Assembly: GCF_013623835.1 (NCBI RefSeq)
Contig: NZ_JABKDE010000007.1
Span: 1-64,000 of the forward strand
Source: Brevibacterium oceani
GTDB lineage: Bacteria > Actinomycetota > Actinomycetes > Actinomycetales > Brevibacteriaceae
Reading direction: 5' to 3'
DNA length: 64,000 nucleotides
The position numbers and the translations under genes are program-made. A model generated the notes under the pieces. That model worked only from the letters and a program-made list of their open reading frames with translations. It was not told where the DNA came from and did no database searches. This document shows positions 20,122 through 28,621 of this stretch, in pieces (positions within the stretch are counted from its first letter, which is position 1; each line of letters opens with the position of its first letter).

Positions 20122-20263
20122 GCAGGGACGCAGGGGTCAGCTGTGACGCCCGGGGGCGGCTGTATCGGGGCCGGGGATGCTGTGCTCAGCGGCAGGCAGG
20201 TACGCCGAGGTTCACGGATGAGTCCTCAGACGGGCAGGTCCGAGGTGCCGAAGCACACCGGTC

Positions 20264-20716
20264 TCAGTTGGTGCCGGGGATGTCGAGGTCCTGCCCGGTG
20301 ATCTGTTTGAACCAGTCGCCGAGGCCGGTCTGGTATTCGCTCGTGCAGGACAGCTGAGCCTGCTGGGTGATCGCGTCGCGCAGGCACTCCTCGTATTTCG
20401 ACTGCACCGGCCAGAGGATGACCGAGGACATCGTCGAGAAGATGAGATAGAGGCTGAGCAGTCCGCCGAGGATGCCCAGCGACATGTTCCTCCGCTGCTT
20501 CGTCTTGACCACGGCGACGATGTACTTCACCGACCACACGATCGCGGCGATGGCGAAGCCGACGGCGGCGAGCTTGAACGGCAGCTGGTAGGTGAACGTC
20601 AGCACCGAGGCGAGGATGAGCAGGATGAGGACGAGCCCGTGTCGTGCCGGAGCCGCCTGCTGCTCCTCTTCGGGAGTCGGGGCCTTCTTCTCTTCAGTGC
20701 TGTTTGGTGACGTCAC
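20264..20716 (-). CDS. Small membrane protein of unknown function
   Basis: 150 residues: a charged N-terminus (residues 1-25), two membrane segments back to back (LVLILLILASVLTFTYQLPF and LAAVGFAIAAIVWSVKYIVAV), a basic KTKQRRN loop, a third segment near 80-100, and a C-terminal part with two cysteines (EECLRD and LSCTSEY) that may form a disulfide outside the cell. GTG start. I do not recognise a named family. It sits alone between the DUF6350 gene and purN. Confidence 0.7.
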   Translation of the reverse strand: MTSPNSTEEKKAPTPEEEQQAAPARHGLVLILLILASVLTFTYQLPFKLAAVGFAIAAIVWSVKYIVAVVKTKQRRNMSLGILGGLLSLYLIFSTMSSVILWPVQSKYEECLRDAITQQAQLSCTSEYQTGLGDWFKQITGQDLDIPGTN

Positions 20717-20755
20717 TCCGTCAGTTTCTCACAGACGACTGACAAATGCCTCGGC

Positions 20756-20827
20756 GGGCTGTGCCCGAACGCCGAACTGTGTCCGACCGTCGAGCGGTGC
20801 CCGATCGTCGAACTGTGTCCGGGTGTC
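20756..20827 (+). repeat. Four tandem copies of an 18-bp repeat upstream of purN
   Basis: Four consecutive degenerate 18-bp units at 20756-20773, 20774-20791, 20792-20809 and 20810-20827. Consensus is about GRRCTGTGYCCGAYCGTC, and the third repeats the pattern with GAGCGGTGCCC. They end 33 bases before the purN -10 box. Confidence 0.75.
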
Positions 20828-20860
20828 GAGTGCCGGGGCGCCTCGCTCCGGCACAGACGT

Positions 20861-20866
20861 TAGACT
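20861..20866 (+). promoter_or_regulatory. -10 box of purN (leaderless)
   Basis: TAGACT, then GTGCGG, then the GTG start at 20873. A GTG directly after the box (20867) cannot be the start if transcription begins at 20873. Confidence 0.6.
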
Positions 20867-20872
20867 GTGCGG

Positions 20873-21496
20873 GTGCGCATCGTTCTTCTGGCCTCAGGCT
20901 CCGGTACCCTCACGCAGGCAGTCATCGACGCATTCGTCGATGGTGCGCGCGGTGTCGACATTTGCGCGGTCGGGTCGGATTCTGCGACGGCAGGTGTCCT
21001 CGACCGAGCACGCAGACACGATGTGCCGACCTTCGTCGTCCGTCCCAAGGACTTCACGGACCGTGCGATGTGGAACGAAGCCCTGCGGAAGACCGTCGCC
21101 GAGTACGCACCCGATTGGGTGGTCTCGGCGGGATTCATGCGCATCCTCGGCGAGGACTTCGTCGCGGCGTTCCCACAGCACATCATCAACACCCATCCGG
21201 CACTCCTGCCCTCGTTCCCGGGCGCGCACGGAGTGCGTGACGCGCTCGCCCACGGGGTGAAGATCGCCGGGGGAACCATCCACCTCGTCGACCCCGGCGT
21301 CGACACCGGTCCGATCATCGCGCAGTACGCGGTGCCCGTCGGCGACGATGACACCGAAGAGACCGTGCACGAACGGATCAAGACCCGCGAACGGGAGGAA
21401 CTCGTCCGCGTCCTCGCCCACCTCGCCCACTCCGACCTCGTCGTCGATGGTCGGCATGTCCGCGGATATGCCGCCTCGGCGACGGTGCCGAACTGA
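20873..21496 (+). CDS. purN: Phosphoribosylglycinamide formyltransferase
   Basis: Transfers a formyl group from 10-formyltetrahydrofolate to GAR in de novo purine synthesis. 207 residues. Starts [11 protein letters not shown] like other PurN proteins; the catalytic Asn-His-Asp set is in [16 protein letters not shown] near 105-120 and [13 protein letters not shown] near 135. GTG 20873 is preferred over GTG 20867 because it sits 6 nt after TAGACT and gives the canonical N-terminus. It is followed by purH after 49 bases. Confidence 0.95.
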   Translation: MRIVLLASGSGTLTQAVIDAFVDGARGVDICAVGSDSATAGVLDRARRHDVPTFVVRPKDFTDRAMWNEALRKTVAEYAPDWVVSAGFMRILGEDFVAAFPQHIINTHPALLPSFPGAHGVRDALAHGVKIAGGTIHLVDPGVDTGPIIAQYAVPVGDDDTEETVHERIKTREREELVRVLAHLAHSDLVVDGRHVRGYAASATVPN

Positions 21497-21545
21497 ACCC
21501 AGCCGTGCGAAGAACCGACCGGCGACCGAACCTCAAGGAGGATCT

Positions 21546-23090
21546 GTGACAGGAACCCGCGCGATCAAGAGAGCGCTGATCAGCGTCTACGACAAGACCG
21601 GTCTGGAGGATCTGGCCCGCGGACTGAACGCCAACGGCGTGCAGATCGTGTCGACCGGATCGACGGCCGCGAAGATCGCCGAGGCGGGGGTCGACGTCAC
21701 GAAGGTCGAAGAGCTGACCGGATTCCCCGAATGTCTCGAAGGGCGGGTCAAGACCCTCCACCCACGCGTGCACGCCGGGATCCTCGCCGATTCCCGCAAA
21801 CCCGATCACCTCGAACAGCTGGCCGAGCTCGAGATCGAGCCCTTCGACCTCGTCATCGTCAACCTCTACCCCTTCGCCGACACGGTCGCCAGCGGCGCCG
21901 GCTTCGACGACTGCATCGAACAGATCGACATCGGCGGACCCTCGATGGTGCGCGCGGCCGCGAAGAACCACCCCACCGTCACCGTCGTCACCGATCCGAC
22001 CGACTACCAGGCGGTGCTCGACGCTGCGGCAGGGGAGGGATTCGACCTCGCGGCGCGACGCTCGTTCGCCGCCCGCGCCTTCGCCCATACCGCGGCCTAT
22101 GACACGGCCGTGGCCGCATGGTTCGCCGCCGAGCTCGGCACCGACGAACAGCCGGCCTTCGCCGGAGTCACCGGTGAGAAGATCGCCGACCTGCGCTACG
22201 GAGAGAACCCGCACCAGGCCGCCGCCGTCTACGCCGACGGGACCCGCGGGATCGCCGGGGCCACCCTGCTCGGCGGCAAAGCGATGTCGTATAACAACTA
22301 CACCGACACCGATGCCGCGATCCGTGCCGCCTTCGACTTCGACCAGCCCGCCGTGGCGATCATCAAGCACGCCAACCCGTGCGGGATCGCCGTCGGTGAG
22401 ACCGCGGCCGCCGCCCATGCGGCCGCCCACGCCTGCGACCCGCTCTCGGCCTACGGCGGAGTGATCGCAGTCAACCGTGAGGTCGACGCCGAACTCGCCG
22501 CGTCGATCAAACCGATCTTCACCGAGTGCCTGGCCGCTCCCTCCTTCACCGAGGAGGCCCTGGAGATTCTGTCGACGAAGAAGAACCTGCGTCTGCTCGA
22601 ACTCGGCGACGTCGACGTGCCCGCCTCGGAGATCAAGCCGATCAGTGGCGGGTTCCTCGTCCAGGACCGTGATGCCTTCCAAGCCGACGGAGACTCCCCG
22701 GAGAACTGGACGCTGGCCGCGGGACCTGCCGCAGCCCCGGAGGTCCTGGCCGACCTCGAGTTCGCGTGGCGAGCCGGTCGGGCCGTGAAGTCCAATGCCA
22801 TTCTGCTCGCGAAGAACGGGGCCTCCGTCGGCGTGGGCATGGGCCAGGTCAACCGGGTCGACTCCGCAAAGCTGGCCGTCGAGCGTGCCGGAGCCGAACG
22901 CGCCGCCGGTTCCGTCGCCGCCTCGGACGCCTTCTTCCCGTTCCCGGACGGCCTGCAGATCCTCATCGACGCCGGCGTCACAGCCGTCGTCCAGCCGGGC
23001 GGATCGATCCGCGACGACGAAGTCATCGCGGCCGCCGAAGCGGCAGGCATCACGATGTACCTGACCGGGAGCCGCCATTTCTTCCACTGA
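21546..23090 (+). CDS. purH: Bifunctional AICAR formyltransferase / IMP cyclohydrolase
   Basis: 514 residues carrying the last two steps of IMP synthesis. The N-terminal MGS-like cyclohydrolase domain has [19 protein letters not shown] and [15 protein letters not shown]; the AICAR transformylase part has [11 protein letters not shown] near residue 218 and [12 protein letters not shown] near 275, with the catalytic Lys-His pair. GTG start with a perfect AAGGAGG five bases upstream. Cotranscribed with purN and DUF3017. Confidence 0.97.
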   Translation: MTGTRAIKRALISVYDKTGLEDLARGLNANGVQIVSTGSTAAKIAEAGVDVTKVEELTGFPECLEGRVKTLHPRVHAGILADSRKPDHLEQLAELEIEPFDLVIVNLYPFADTVASGAGFDDCIEQIDIGGPSMVRAAAKNHPTVTVVTDPTDYQAVLDAAAGEGFDLAARRSFAARAFAHTAAYDTAVAAWFAAELGTDEQPAFAGVTGEKIADLRYGENPHQAAAVYADGTRGIAGATLLGGKAMSYNNYTDTDAAIRAAFDFDQPAVAIIKHANPCGIAVGETAAAAHAAAHACDPLSAYGGVIAVNREVDAELAASIKPIFTECLAAPSFTEEALEILSTKKNLRLLELGDVDVPASEIKPISGGFLVQDRDAFQADGDSPENWTLAAGPAAAPEVLADLEFAWRAGRAVKSNAILLAKNGASVGVGMGQVNRVDSAKLAVERAGAERAAGSVAASDAFFPFPDGLQILIDAGVTAVVQPGGSIRDDEVIAAAEAAGITMYLTGSRHFFH

Positions 23091-23091
23091 G

Positions 23092-23439
23092 ATGAGACAC
23101 CCTCACCCTCGCCATGCCCGGCGGGGGCGGGGGAGAGGCCCGATCTCAAAGCGGTGGATCTATTGGAAGCGCCGGTACGCGCATCCCACCCGCCGGGATT
23201 GGGTGCTGCTCGGCTGCCTCCTCTGGGCGGGCGCTGCCGCAGCATGCACCTTCATCGACTTCCGCCTCGGCGCCGTCGTTCTGGCCGTTGTGCCGGCAGT
23301 CCTGGCCGTGTTCAGGGCGATGCCGCCGCCGAGGAACGAGGTGTGGACCAATCGTTCGAAGGCCGTCGACATCACCACATGCGTGCTGTTCGCCGTCCTG
23401 CTGATCGGGCTGGCGTTCATCGTCCCGCAGTCGCGATGA
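23092..23439 (+). CDS. DUF3017 small membrane protein
   Basis: 115 residues: a very basic N-terminus (about 35 residues with many Arg and His), then three hydrophobic segments (WVLLGCLLWAGAAAACTF, LGAVVLAVVPAVLAVF, ITTCVLFAVLLIGLAFIV). This fits DUF3017, which commonly follows purH in Actinobacteria. It begins one base after the purH stop. Function unknown. Confidence 0.78.
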   Translation: MRHPHPRHARRGRGRGPISKRWIYWKRRYAHPTRRDWVLLGCLLWAGAAAACTFIDFRLGAVVLAVVPAVLAVFRAMPPPRNEVWTNRSKAVDITTCVLFAVLLIGLAFIVPQSR

Positions 23440-23558
23440 CCTCGAATATGTGCATCCTCTGGGAAATGGAATCTGCCGGTGCCGTCGCGCCCTAATCAGT
23501 GGCAAGGTGAGTGTCGTCAGAGGTTCGCTTCGAACCTTTTCCGATGAAAGGAGACAGC

Positions 23559-23741
23559 ATGGGACTCGACGATCTTACTAACAAAGCCAAGGACGCCTTG
23601 AATAGCGATAAGGGTGAAGAGATCAGCGACCAGGGCCTGGACAAGGCCTCGGACGCAGCCAACAATGTCACCGGTGGAAAGTTCGAAGACCAGATCAACA
23701 AGGGTCGCGACGGAGCCGACGACAAGCTTGGCAACGAATGA
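23559..23741 (+). CDS. MT0933-type small antitoxin-like protein
   Basis: 60-residue, very hydrophilic, helical protein with Asp/Lys/Asn-rich repeats (LDKASDAANNVTGGKFEDQI). It matches the MT0933/Rv0909 antitoxin-like family. AAAGGAG lies 7 bases before the ATG. No toxin gene of the Rv0910 type is next to it, so a toxin-antitoxin role is not supported here; family members may instead be abundant stress-related proteins. Followed by a very strong terminator. Confidence 0.8.
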   Translation: MGLDDLTNKAKDALNSDKGEEISDQGLDKASDAANNVTGGKFEDQINKGRDGADDKLGNE

Positions 23742-23772
23742 CCTTCATTCCATAGCCGCGTCCGGCATGGAC

Positions 23773-23810
23773 AAAGCGCCGAGGAGAATTCCGGTTCTCC
23801 TCGGCGCTTT
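23773..23810 (+). terminator. Strong intrinsic terminator
   Basis: A 16-bp perfect stem, AAAGCGCCGAGGAGAA with TTCTCCTCGGCGCTTT, loop TTCCGG, followed by CCTT. Terminates the MT0933-type gene. Confidence 0.88.
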
Positions 23811-23820
23811 CCTTGTGCGA

Positions 23821-23855
23821 CGGCCCGGTCAGACCGGGCTGGTCTGACCGGGCCG
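23821..23855. terminator. Second hairpin, facing pcrA
   Basis: CGGCCCGGTCAGACC and GGTCTGACCGGGCCG form a 15-bp perfect stem with a 5-base loop, 28 bases from the pcrA stop. Probably the pcrA terminator on the other strand; no T tract. Confidence 0.65.
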
Positions 23856-23883
23856 GGGCTGACCAGCCGCATGACCGAGTCTC

Positions 23884-26481
23884 TCAGCCGAGCTTTTCGA
23901 TCGGGGCGTAGCGCAGCAGCAGTCGCTTCGACCCGGCCGAACCGAAGTCGACGACCGCGACGGTCTTGTCACCGACCCCGTTGACCTCGGTGACGGTGCC
24001 GAGGCCGAAGGACTCGTGCGAGACCTTCTCTCCGACCTCGACGGAGATGACCTCTCGATTGGGGCGGATCCGATTGGGGAATCCGGCCACCGGCGCCGAG
24101 GCGGACGAACCGGAACGCGAGCGGGACGAACCGCCTGTCGAACGCGACGAACCTAAGCCGCCGGAGTATCCGGACGACGAGCCCCCGGAGCCGTACCCAC
24201 CGGGCCCGTACCCACCCGATCCGAATCCGCCGGACCGCCCACCGGATCCGAATCCACCGGAGAAGCTGCCTGTGTTCTCCCAGGTGATGAGGCTCTCCGG
24301 GATCTCGCCGAGGAATCGACTCGGCGGGTTGTACTGCGGCTGGCCCCACATGCTTCGGGTCTCGGCACGGGTGACGAGCAAACGCTGACGGGCGCGTGTG
24401 AGCCCGACATAGGCCAGGCGGCGTTCCTCGGAGAGCTCCTGCGGATTCTCGAACGACCGGGCGTGGGGGAAGCCGCCGTCCTCGAGACCGGTGAGGAAGA
24501 CGACCGGGAACTCCAGCCCCTTCGCCGTGTGCAGCGTCATCAGCGTGACCTGACCGAGTTCGGCATCGGGGATCTGATCGGTGTCCGAGGCCAGAGCCAC
24601 CTGCTCGAGGAACTGGTCGATGGCCGCAGGGCCCACCCCGGGAGCCGCTTCGACAGCCGATTCCTCGTCCTCGGCAGCCTCGTCTGAGCCGGTGTCGGAC
24701 GTGGCGGCCCGCGGACCGGTCGATTCGTCGTCACGGTCGGCCGCCTCGGCGTCGGTGCCTGCCACATCTGCCGCCGTGGCGGACTCCGCACCCGATGCCT
24801 GCGAACCAGAGCCATCGCCGTCGGAATCGACGGCGGCGGCCTCCCGTGTGGCAACGAAGTCTTCGGCCACAGCGACGAGCTCGGCGAGGTTGTCCACCCG
24901 CGATTCGTCCTGCGGATCCGTGCTCTTCTGCAGCGACTCGAGGTAACCGGACTGTTCGAGGATCGCCTCGATGACCCGCGACAGAGGAGAGGACTCGGCT
25001 GTCGAGCGCAGATCCTGCATGAGATCGTAGAACTTCTGCACCGAGGTCAGGGCGCGCGAACTCAGGTGAGGGATCTCATCGAGCCGGCCCAGCGCAGTGT
25101 AGAAGCTGATGCCCTCGCGGTCGGCAAAGTCGGCGATGAGACCCTCGGTGCGATCACCGATGGAGCGTTTGGGCACATTGAGGATGCGACGCAGATTGAC
25201 GTCGTCATCGGGATTGGCGACCACGCGGAGGTAGGCGAGGGCGTCCTTGATCTCTTTGCGCTCGTAGAAGCGGGTGCCGCCGACGACCTTGTAGGGAATG
25301 CCCGACCGCACCAGGGCGTCCTCGATCGCACGCGACTGCGCGTTCGTGCGGTAGAAGACGGCGAAGTCACCGTAGGTGTACTGCTCCTCGTCGATGAGGT
25401 CGTCGACGCGGTCGACGATGAACCGTGCCTCGCCCTGCTCGTTCTCGGCCACCCAGCCGATGATCGGCTCACCCGAGCCTTCGGAGGTCCACAGCTTCTT
25501 CTCGCGCCGATCGTCGTTGTTCGCGATGACCGCGTTCGCCGCGTCGAGGATGTTCTGCGTCGACCGGTAGTTCTGCTCGAGCAGGATGGTGTCCGCGTTC
25601 GGGAAGTCCTTCTCGAACTCGACGATATTGCGCACCGTCGCCCCGCGGAAAGCGTAGATCGACTGGTCGGCGTCGCCGACGACGGTGAGTTCGGCGCCTG
25701 TGGACCCTCCGGCACCGTCGCCGGCCAGAGCCTTGATGAGCGCGTACTGAGCCGGGTTCGTGTCCTGGTACTCGTCGACGAGGATATGACGGAACCGACG
25801 ACGGTAGGAATCGGCCACCTCGGGGAAGGCTCCGAAGAGGTGAACGGTCTCGGCGATGAGGTCGTCGAAGTCGAAGGCATTGGCCAGTCGCAGGCGGGAG
25901 GTGTAGCGCTTGAAGACGTCGGCGAGCACCTCATCGGCAGGGTTGTTCGGTCGTGGGATGAAGTCGTCGGGCGTCTGCAGGTCGTTCTTGAGGTTCGAGA
26001 TCCGATGCAGGATGGCCCGCGGTGCGTACTTCTTCGTATCCAAGCCGAGCTCCTTGAGGATCTGAGCGACGAGGCGCTGAGCGTCCTGAGCGTCGTAGAT
26101 CGTGAAGTTCGACTTCATGCCCAGCACCTTCGCCTCCCGGCGGAGGATGCGCACGCACGAGGAGTGGAACGTCGAGACCCACATGGCACGCGAAGCCGGG
26201 CCGACGATGGAGGAGACGCGTTCGGCCATCTCCTTGGCCGCCTTGTTCGTGAAGGTGATGGCGAGCACCTCGCCGGGGTGGGCGCGTCCGGTGGCCAGCG
26301 CATAGGCGATGCGGCGGGTGAGCACCGTGGTCTTGCCCGATCCGGCCCCGGCGACGATGAGCAGCGGGGAACCGGTGTGGATCACGGCCTCGCGCTGCCT
26401 GGGATTGAGCCCGGTGAGGAGTTCGGCCGCCCGGGAATCGGCGCCGGCGGCATGGTCGATGTGTTCAGCTGCAGCAGTCAT
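23884..26481 (-). CDS. pcrA: UvrD/PcrA-type ATP-dependent DNA helicase
   Basis: 865-residue superfamily 1A helicase acting in repair and replication restart. Motif I AGAGSGKTTVLTRRIA is near residue 45, motif II DEYQDTN near 235, and VTLMTLHTAKGLEF marks motif V near 640. Two features differ from standard PcrA: an acidic Ser/Ala/Asp-rich insert of about 70 residues between NLAELVAVAEDFV and IDQFLEQVALASD, and a Gly/Ser-rich tail linker (SGGFGSGG repeats) before a conserved C-terminal SH3-like end (VGEKVSHESFGLGTV). The ATG at 26481 is chosen because TATCGT lies 10 nt upstream; the frame extends 21 codons further. Confidence 0.94.
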   Translation of the reverse strand: MTAAAEHIDHAAGADSRAAELLTGLNPRQREAVIHTGSPLLIVAGAGSGKTTVLTRRIAYALATGRAHPGEVLAITFTNKAAKEMAERVSSIVGPASRAMWVSTFHSSCVRILRREAKVLGMKSNFTIYDAQDAQRLVAQILKELGLDTKKYAPRAILHRISNLKNDLQTPDDFIPRPNNPADEVLADVFKRYTSRLRLANAFDFDDLIAETVHLFGAFPEVADSYRRRFRHILVDEYQDTNPAQYALIKALAGDGAGGSTGAELTVVGDADQSIYAFRGATVRNIVEFEKDFPNADTILLEQNYRSTQNILDAANAVIANNDDRREKKLWTSEGSGEPIIGWVAENEQGEARFIVDRVDDLIDEEQYTYGDFAVFYRTNAQSRAIEDALVRSGIPYKVVGGTRFYERKEIKDALAYLRVVANPDDDVNLRRILNVPKRSIGDRTEGLIADFADREGISFYTALGRLDEIPHLSSRALTSVQKFYDLMQDLRSTAESSPLSRVIEAILEQSGYLESLQKSTDPQDESRVDNLAELVAVAEDFVATREAAAVDSDGDGSGSQASGAESATAADVAGTDAEAADRDDESTGPRAATSDTGSDEAAEDEESAVEAAPGVGPAAIDQFLEQVALASDTDQIPDAELGQVTLMTLHTAKGLEFPVVFLTGLEDGGFPHARSFENPQELSEERRLAYVGLTRARQRLLVTRAETRSMWGQPQYNPPSRFLGEIPESLITWENTGSFSGGFGSGGRSGGFGSGGYGPGGYGSGGSSSGYSGGLGSSRSTGGSSRSRSGSSASAPVAGFPNRIRPNREVISVEVGEKVSHESFGLGTVTEVNGVGDKTVAVVDFGSAGSKRLLLRYAPIEKLG

Positions 26482-26544
26482 GTCGCCATCAACGATACCG
26501 TCAGCCTCTGACACGACACGATCCCGCCGTCCTCCCCACCCCAT

Positions 26545-26606
26545 TTGCTACGTGACGGCGGCCCAGCAACCTCGCGCAAGGTTGCTGGGCCGCCGTCAGG
26601 TAGCAA
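26545..26606. terminator. Exceptionally long hairpin (28-bp stem)
   Basis: 26545-26572 pairs with 26579-26606 with a single mismatch and a CGCGCA loop. The core is GACGGCGGCCCAGCAACCT. It begins directly at the stop of the leftward membrane protein gene and ends about 60 bases before the pcrA start, so it probably terminates that gene. No T tract follows on either strand. Confidence 0.65.
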
Positions 26607-26999
26607 TCAGTGGATGAAGACGGCTATGAGGACGTTGAGGACCGCGAATGCGAACGTCAGATGCGCCATCGTGGCCGAGGGGCTCTTCACTGCTGTGATC
26701 ACTCCTCCCTCGGCGGGGGCCGATGCGGTGAAGGCCTTCTCCTTCTTATTGCCGATGAAAGCGAAGACGGTGACGAGGATCGCCACGACGATTTTGATCC
26801 CGAGCTTCATGTGGTTGACGTCCCCGTCGCCCATCTCCGCCAGACCCATGAGCAGCAGTCCCGTGATGAGCTGCAGATAGGCCGCGTGGAGCATTCCGGG
26901 CACCACTTTCGGTGAGCGGATGACCGTGAAATAGCCGCCGACGATGATCGCCATTCCGACCAGATGCAGGGTCAGCAGAATCTCGCGTAGAATTTCCAT
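26607..26999 (-). CDS. Four-helix small membrane protein
   Basis: 130 residues, four hydrophobic segments (near 5-25, 45-65, 75-92 and 110-128), with a short charged loop IGNKKEKAF. The pattern LHLVGMAIIVGGYFTVIRSP resembles small actinobacterial integral membrane proteins of unknown role. The start at 26999 is preferred: TACGAT lies 7 nt upstream, and the ATG three codons earlier overlaps that box and would not be in a leaderless transcript. Confidence 0.75.
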   Translation of the reverse strand: MEILREILLTLHLVGMAIIVGGYFTVIRSPKVVPGMLHAAYLQLITGLLLMGLAEMGDGDVNHMKLGIKIVVAILVTVFAFIGNKKEKAFTASAPAEGGVITAVKSPSATMAHLTFAFAVLNVLIAVFIH

Positions 27000-27006
27000 A
27001 GCGTTC

Positions 27007-27012
27007 ATCGTA
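27007..27012 (-). promoter_or_regulatory. -10 box of the small membrane protein gene (leaderless)
   Basis: TACGAT on the minus strand, 7-nt spacer to the ATG at 26999. Confidence 0.5.
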
Positions 27013-27062
27013 GTGGCATGATGGTGTCTCGTGAGCGCGGGCCCCTGAACTGGTCACGCTGT

Positions 27063-27134
27063 TCCGCCCTGGTGTAATGGCAGCACGCCGGCCTTTGGAG
27101 CCGTGCAGTATAGGTTCGAATCCTATGGGCGGAG
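27063..27134 (+). tRNA. tRNA-Gln (anticodon TTG)
   Basis: 72 bases. Acceptor TCCGCCC pairs with GGGCGGA, D arm GTG/CAC, anticodon loop CTTTGGA gives TTG at positions 34-36, 5-base variable loop, T stem ATAGG/CCTAT with loop TTCGAAT. The 3' CCA is not encoded. The outermost anticodon-stem pair is a C-U mismatch (position 27-43). glmU starts 32 bases downstream, so the two may be cotranscribed. Confidence 0.93.
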
Positions 27135-27166
27135 CTGGCCCAATCCGACTTGCGAAGGATTCAACT

Positions 27167-28621
27167 ATGTCGCAGACTTCACCGACCGCCGTCATCGTAC
27201 TGGCCGCCGGCCAGGGAACCCGTATGAAGTCGGCGCTTCCCAAGGTGATGCATCCCATCGGAGGGCGCTCCCTGCTCCACCATGCCGTGTCCGCCGCGGC
27301 CGGCACCTCGCCCGAGCATCTCGTCGTCGTGGTCCGTCACGAACGCGACCAGCTCGTCGCCCATCTCGACTCCCTGCCCCTGGCCTCCCAGCGCACACTG
27401 CTCATCGCCGATCAGGATGAGGTTCCCGGCACCGGCCGAGCCACCGAATGTGCGCTCACCCAGCTCCCCGAGGATCTCACCGGCACCATCGTCGTCACCT
27501 ACGGCGACGTTCCGCTGCTGACCACCGAGACCATCAACGGCCTCGTCGCGGTCCATGAATCCGCCTCGAACGCCGTGACCGTCCTGTCCGCCGAGGTGGA
27601 CGACCCCAGCGGGTACGGCCGCATCGTCCGCGATGCGAACGGATCCCTGCTGCGCATCGTCGAGCAGAAGGACGCCGACGAGACCGAACGGGCCATCAGC
27701 GAGATCAACTCCGGCATCTACGCCTTCGACGCCTCCGCCCTCAAGGAGGGCCTGGCCTCCCTGACGACCGACAACGCGCAGGGAGAGAAGTACCTCACCG
27801 ACGTCATCGGCCACTCCCGCGAGGCCGGCCGCCCCGTCGCCGCCACCGCCACCGACGATCTGTGGCAGGTCGAAGGCGCGAACGACCGAGTCCAGCTGGC
27901 GCAGCTGGGCAAGGAGCTCAACCGCCGTCAGTGCGAGAAGTTCATGCGCGCCGGCGTCTCCGTCATCGACCCCGACACCACCTGGATCGACGTCGACGTC
28001 TCGATCGGCCAGGACGTCACCATCCTGCCCGGCACCCAGCTGCTCGGCGCCACCGACATCGCCGCTTCCGCCGTGATCGGACCCGACACCACCCTCAAGG
28101 ACACCGAGGTGGGCGCAGGTGCCCACGTCGTGCGCACCCACGGTGAACTCGCCCAGATCGGACCCGACGCCAACGTCGGACCGTTCGCCTACCTGCGACC
28201 CGGGACCAGCCTCGGCGAAGGTGGAAAGATCGGCACCTTCGTCGAGACGAAGAACGCCGACATCGGCAAGGGAGCGAAGGTCCCCCACCTGTCCTACGTC
28301 GGCGACGCCGAGATCGGCGAGGGCACGAACATCGGAGCCGCCTCGGTGTTCGTCAACTACGACGGCGTCAACAAGCACCGCACCGTCATCGGCAAACACG
28401 CACGCATGGGCTCGGACAATATGTATGTCGCCCCTGTCACGGTGGGCGACGGCGCCTACTCGGGTGCGAGCACGACGGTGCGCAAGGATGTCCCTGCAGG
28501 AGCGTTGGCCATCTCGGTGGCCCCACAGCGCAACCTGGAGGGCTGGGTCCAAACCAATCGTCCCGGCACGTCTGCAGCGCAGGCGGCCGAAAACGCATCC
28601 GAAGGGGAACCGGATCAGTGA
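27167..28621 (+). CDS. glmU: Bifunctional GlmU: N-acetylglucosamine-1-phosphate uridyltransferase / glucosamine-1-phosphate acetyltransferase
   Basis: 484 residues making UDP-GlcNAc for peptidoglycan. The N-terminal pyrophosphorylase loop LAAGQGTRMKSALPK is at about residues 12-26; the C-terminal half is a left-handed beta helix of hexapeptide repeats from about residue 255, with acetyltransferase residues in FVNYDGVNKHRTVIG. AAGGA lies 7 bases before ATG 27167. The last bases overlap prs by 4 (GTGA), so glmU and prs form an operon. Confidence 0.96.
   Translation: MSQTSPTAVIVLAAGQGTRMKSALPKVMHPIGGRSLLHHAVSAAAGTSPEHLVVVVRHERDQLVAHLDSLPLASQRTLLIADQDEVPGTGRATECALTQLPEDLTGTIVVTYGDVPLLTTETINGLVAVHESASNAVTVLSAEVDDPSGYGRIVRDANGSLLRIVEQKDADETERAISEINSGIYAFDASALKEGLASLTTDNAQGEKYLTDVIGHSREAGRPVAATATDDLWQVEGANDRVQLAQLGKELNRRQCEKFMRAGVSVIDPDTTWIDVDVSIGQDVTILPGTQLLGATDIAASAVIGPDTTLKDTEVGAGAHVVRTHGELAQIGPDANVGPFAYLRPGTSLGEGGKIGTFVETKNADIGKGAKVPHLSYVGDAEIGEGTNIGAASVFVNYDGVNKHRTVIGKHARMGSDNMYVAPVTVGDGAYSGASTTVRKDVPAGALAISVAPQRNLEGWVQTNRPGTSAAQAAENASEGEPDQ

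Noticed and set aside
21378..23087. 569-codon minus-strand frame opposite purH
   Set aside because: Antisense shadow of a clearly conserved gene with its own ribosome site; composition is Gly/Asp/Arg/Val-rich without any recognisable domain.
24100..24290. Short direct repeats in the pcrA C-terminal region, looking like a repeat array
   Set aside because: They are codon-level repeats encoding a Gly/Ser linker, with variable units and no spacers, so not a CRISPR array.
27179..28552. 457-codon minus-strand frame opposite glmU
   Set aside because: Antisense of the conserved glmU gene; no start signal and no domain.
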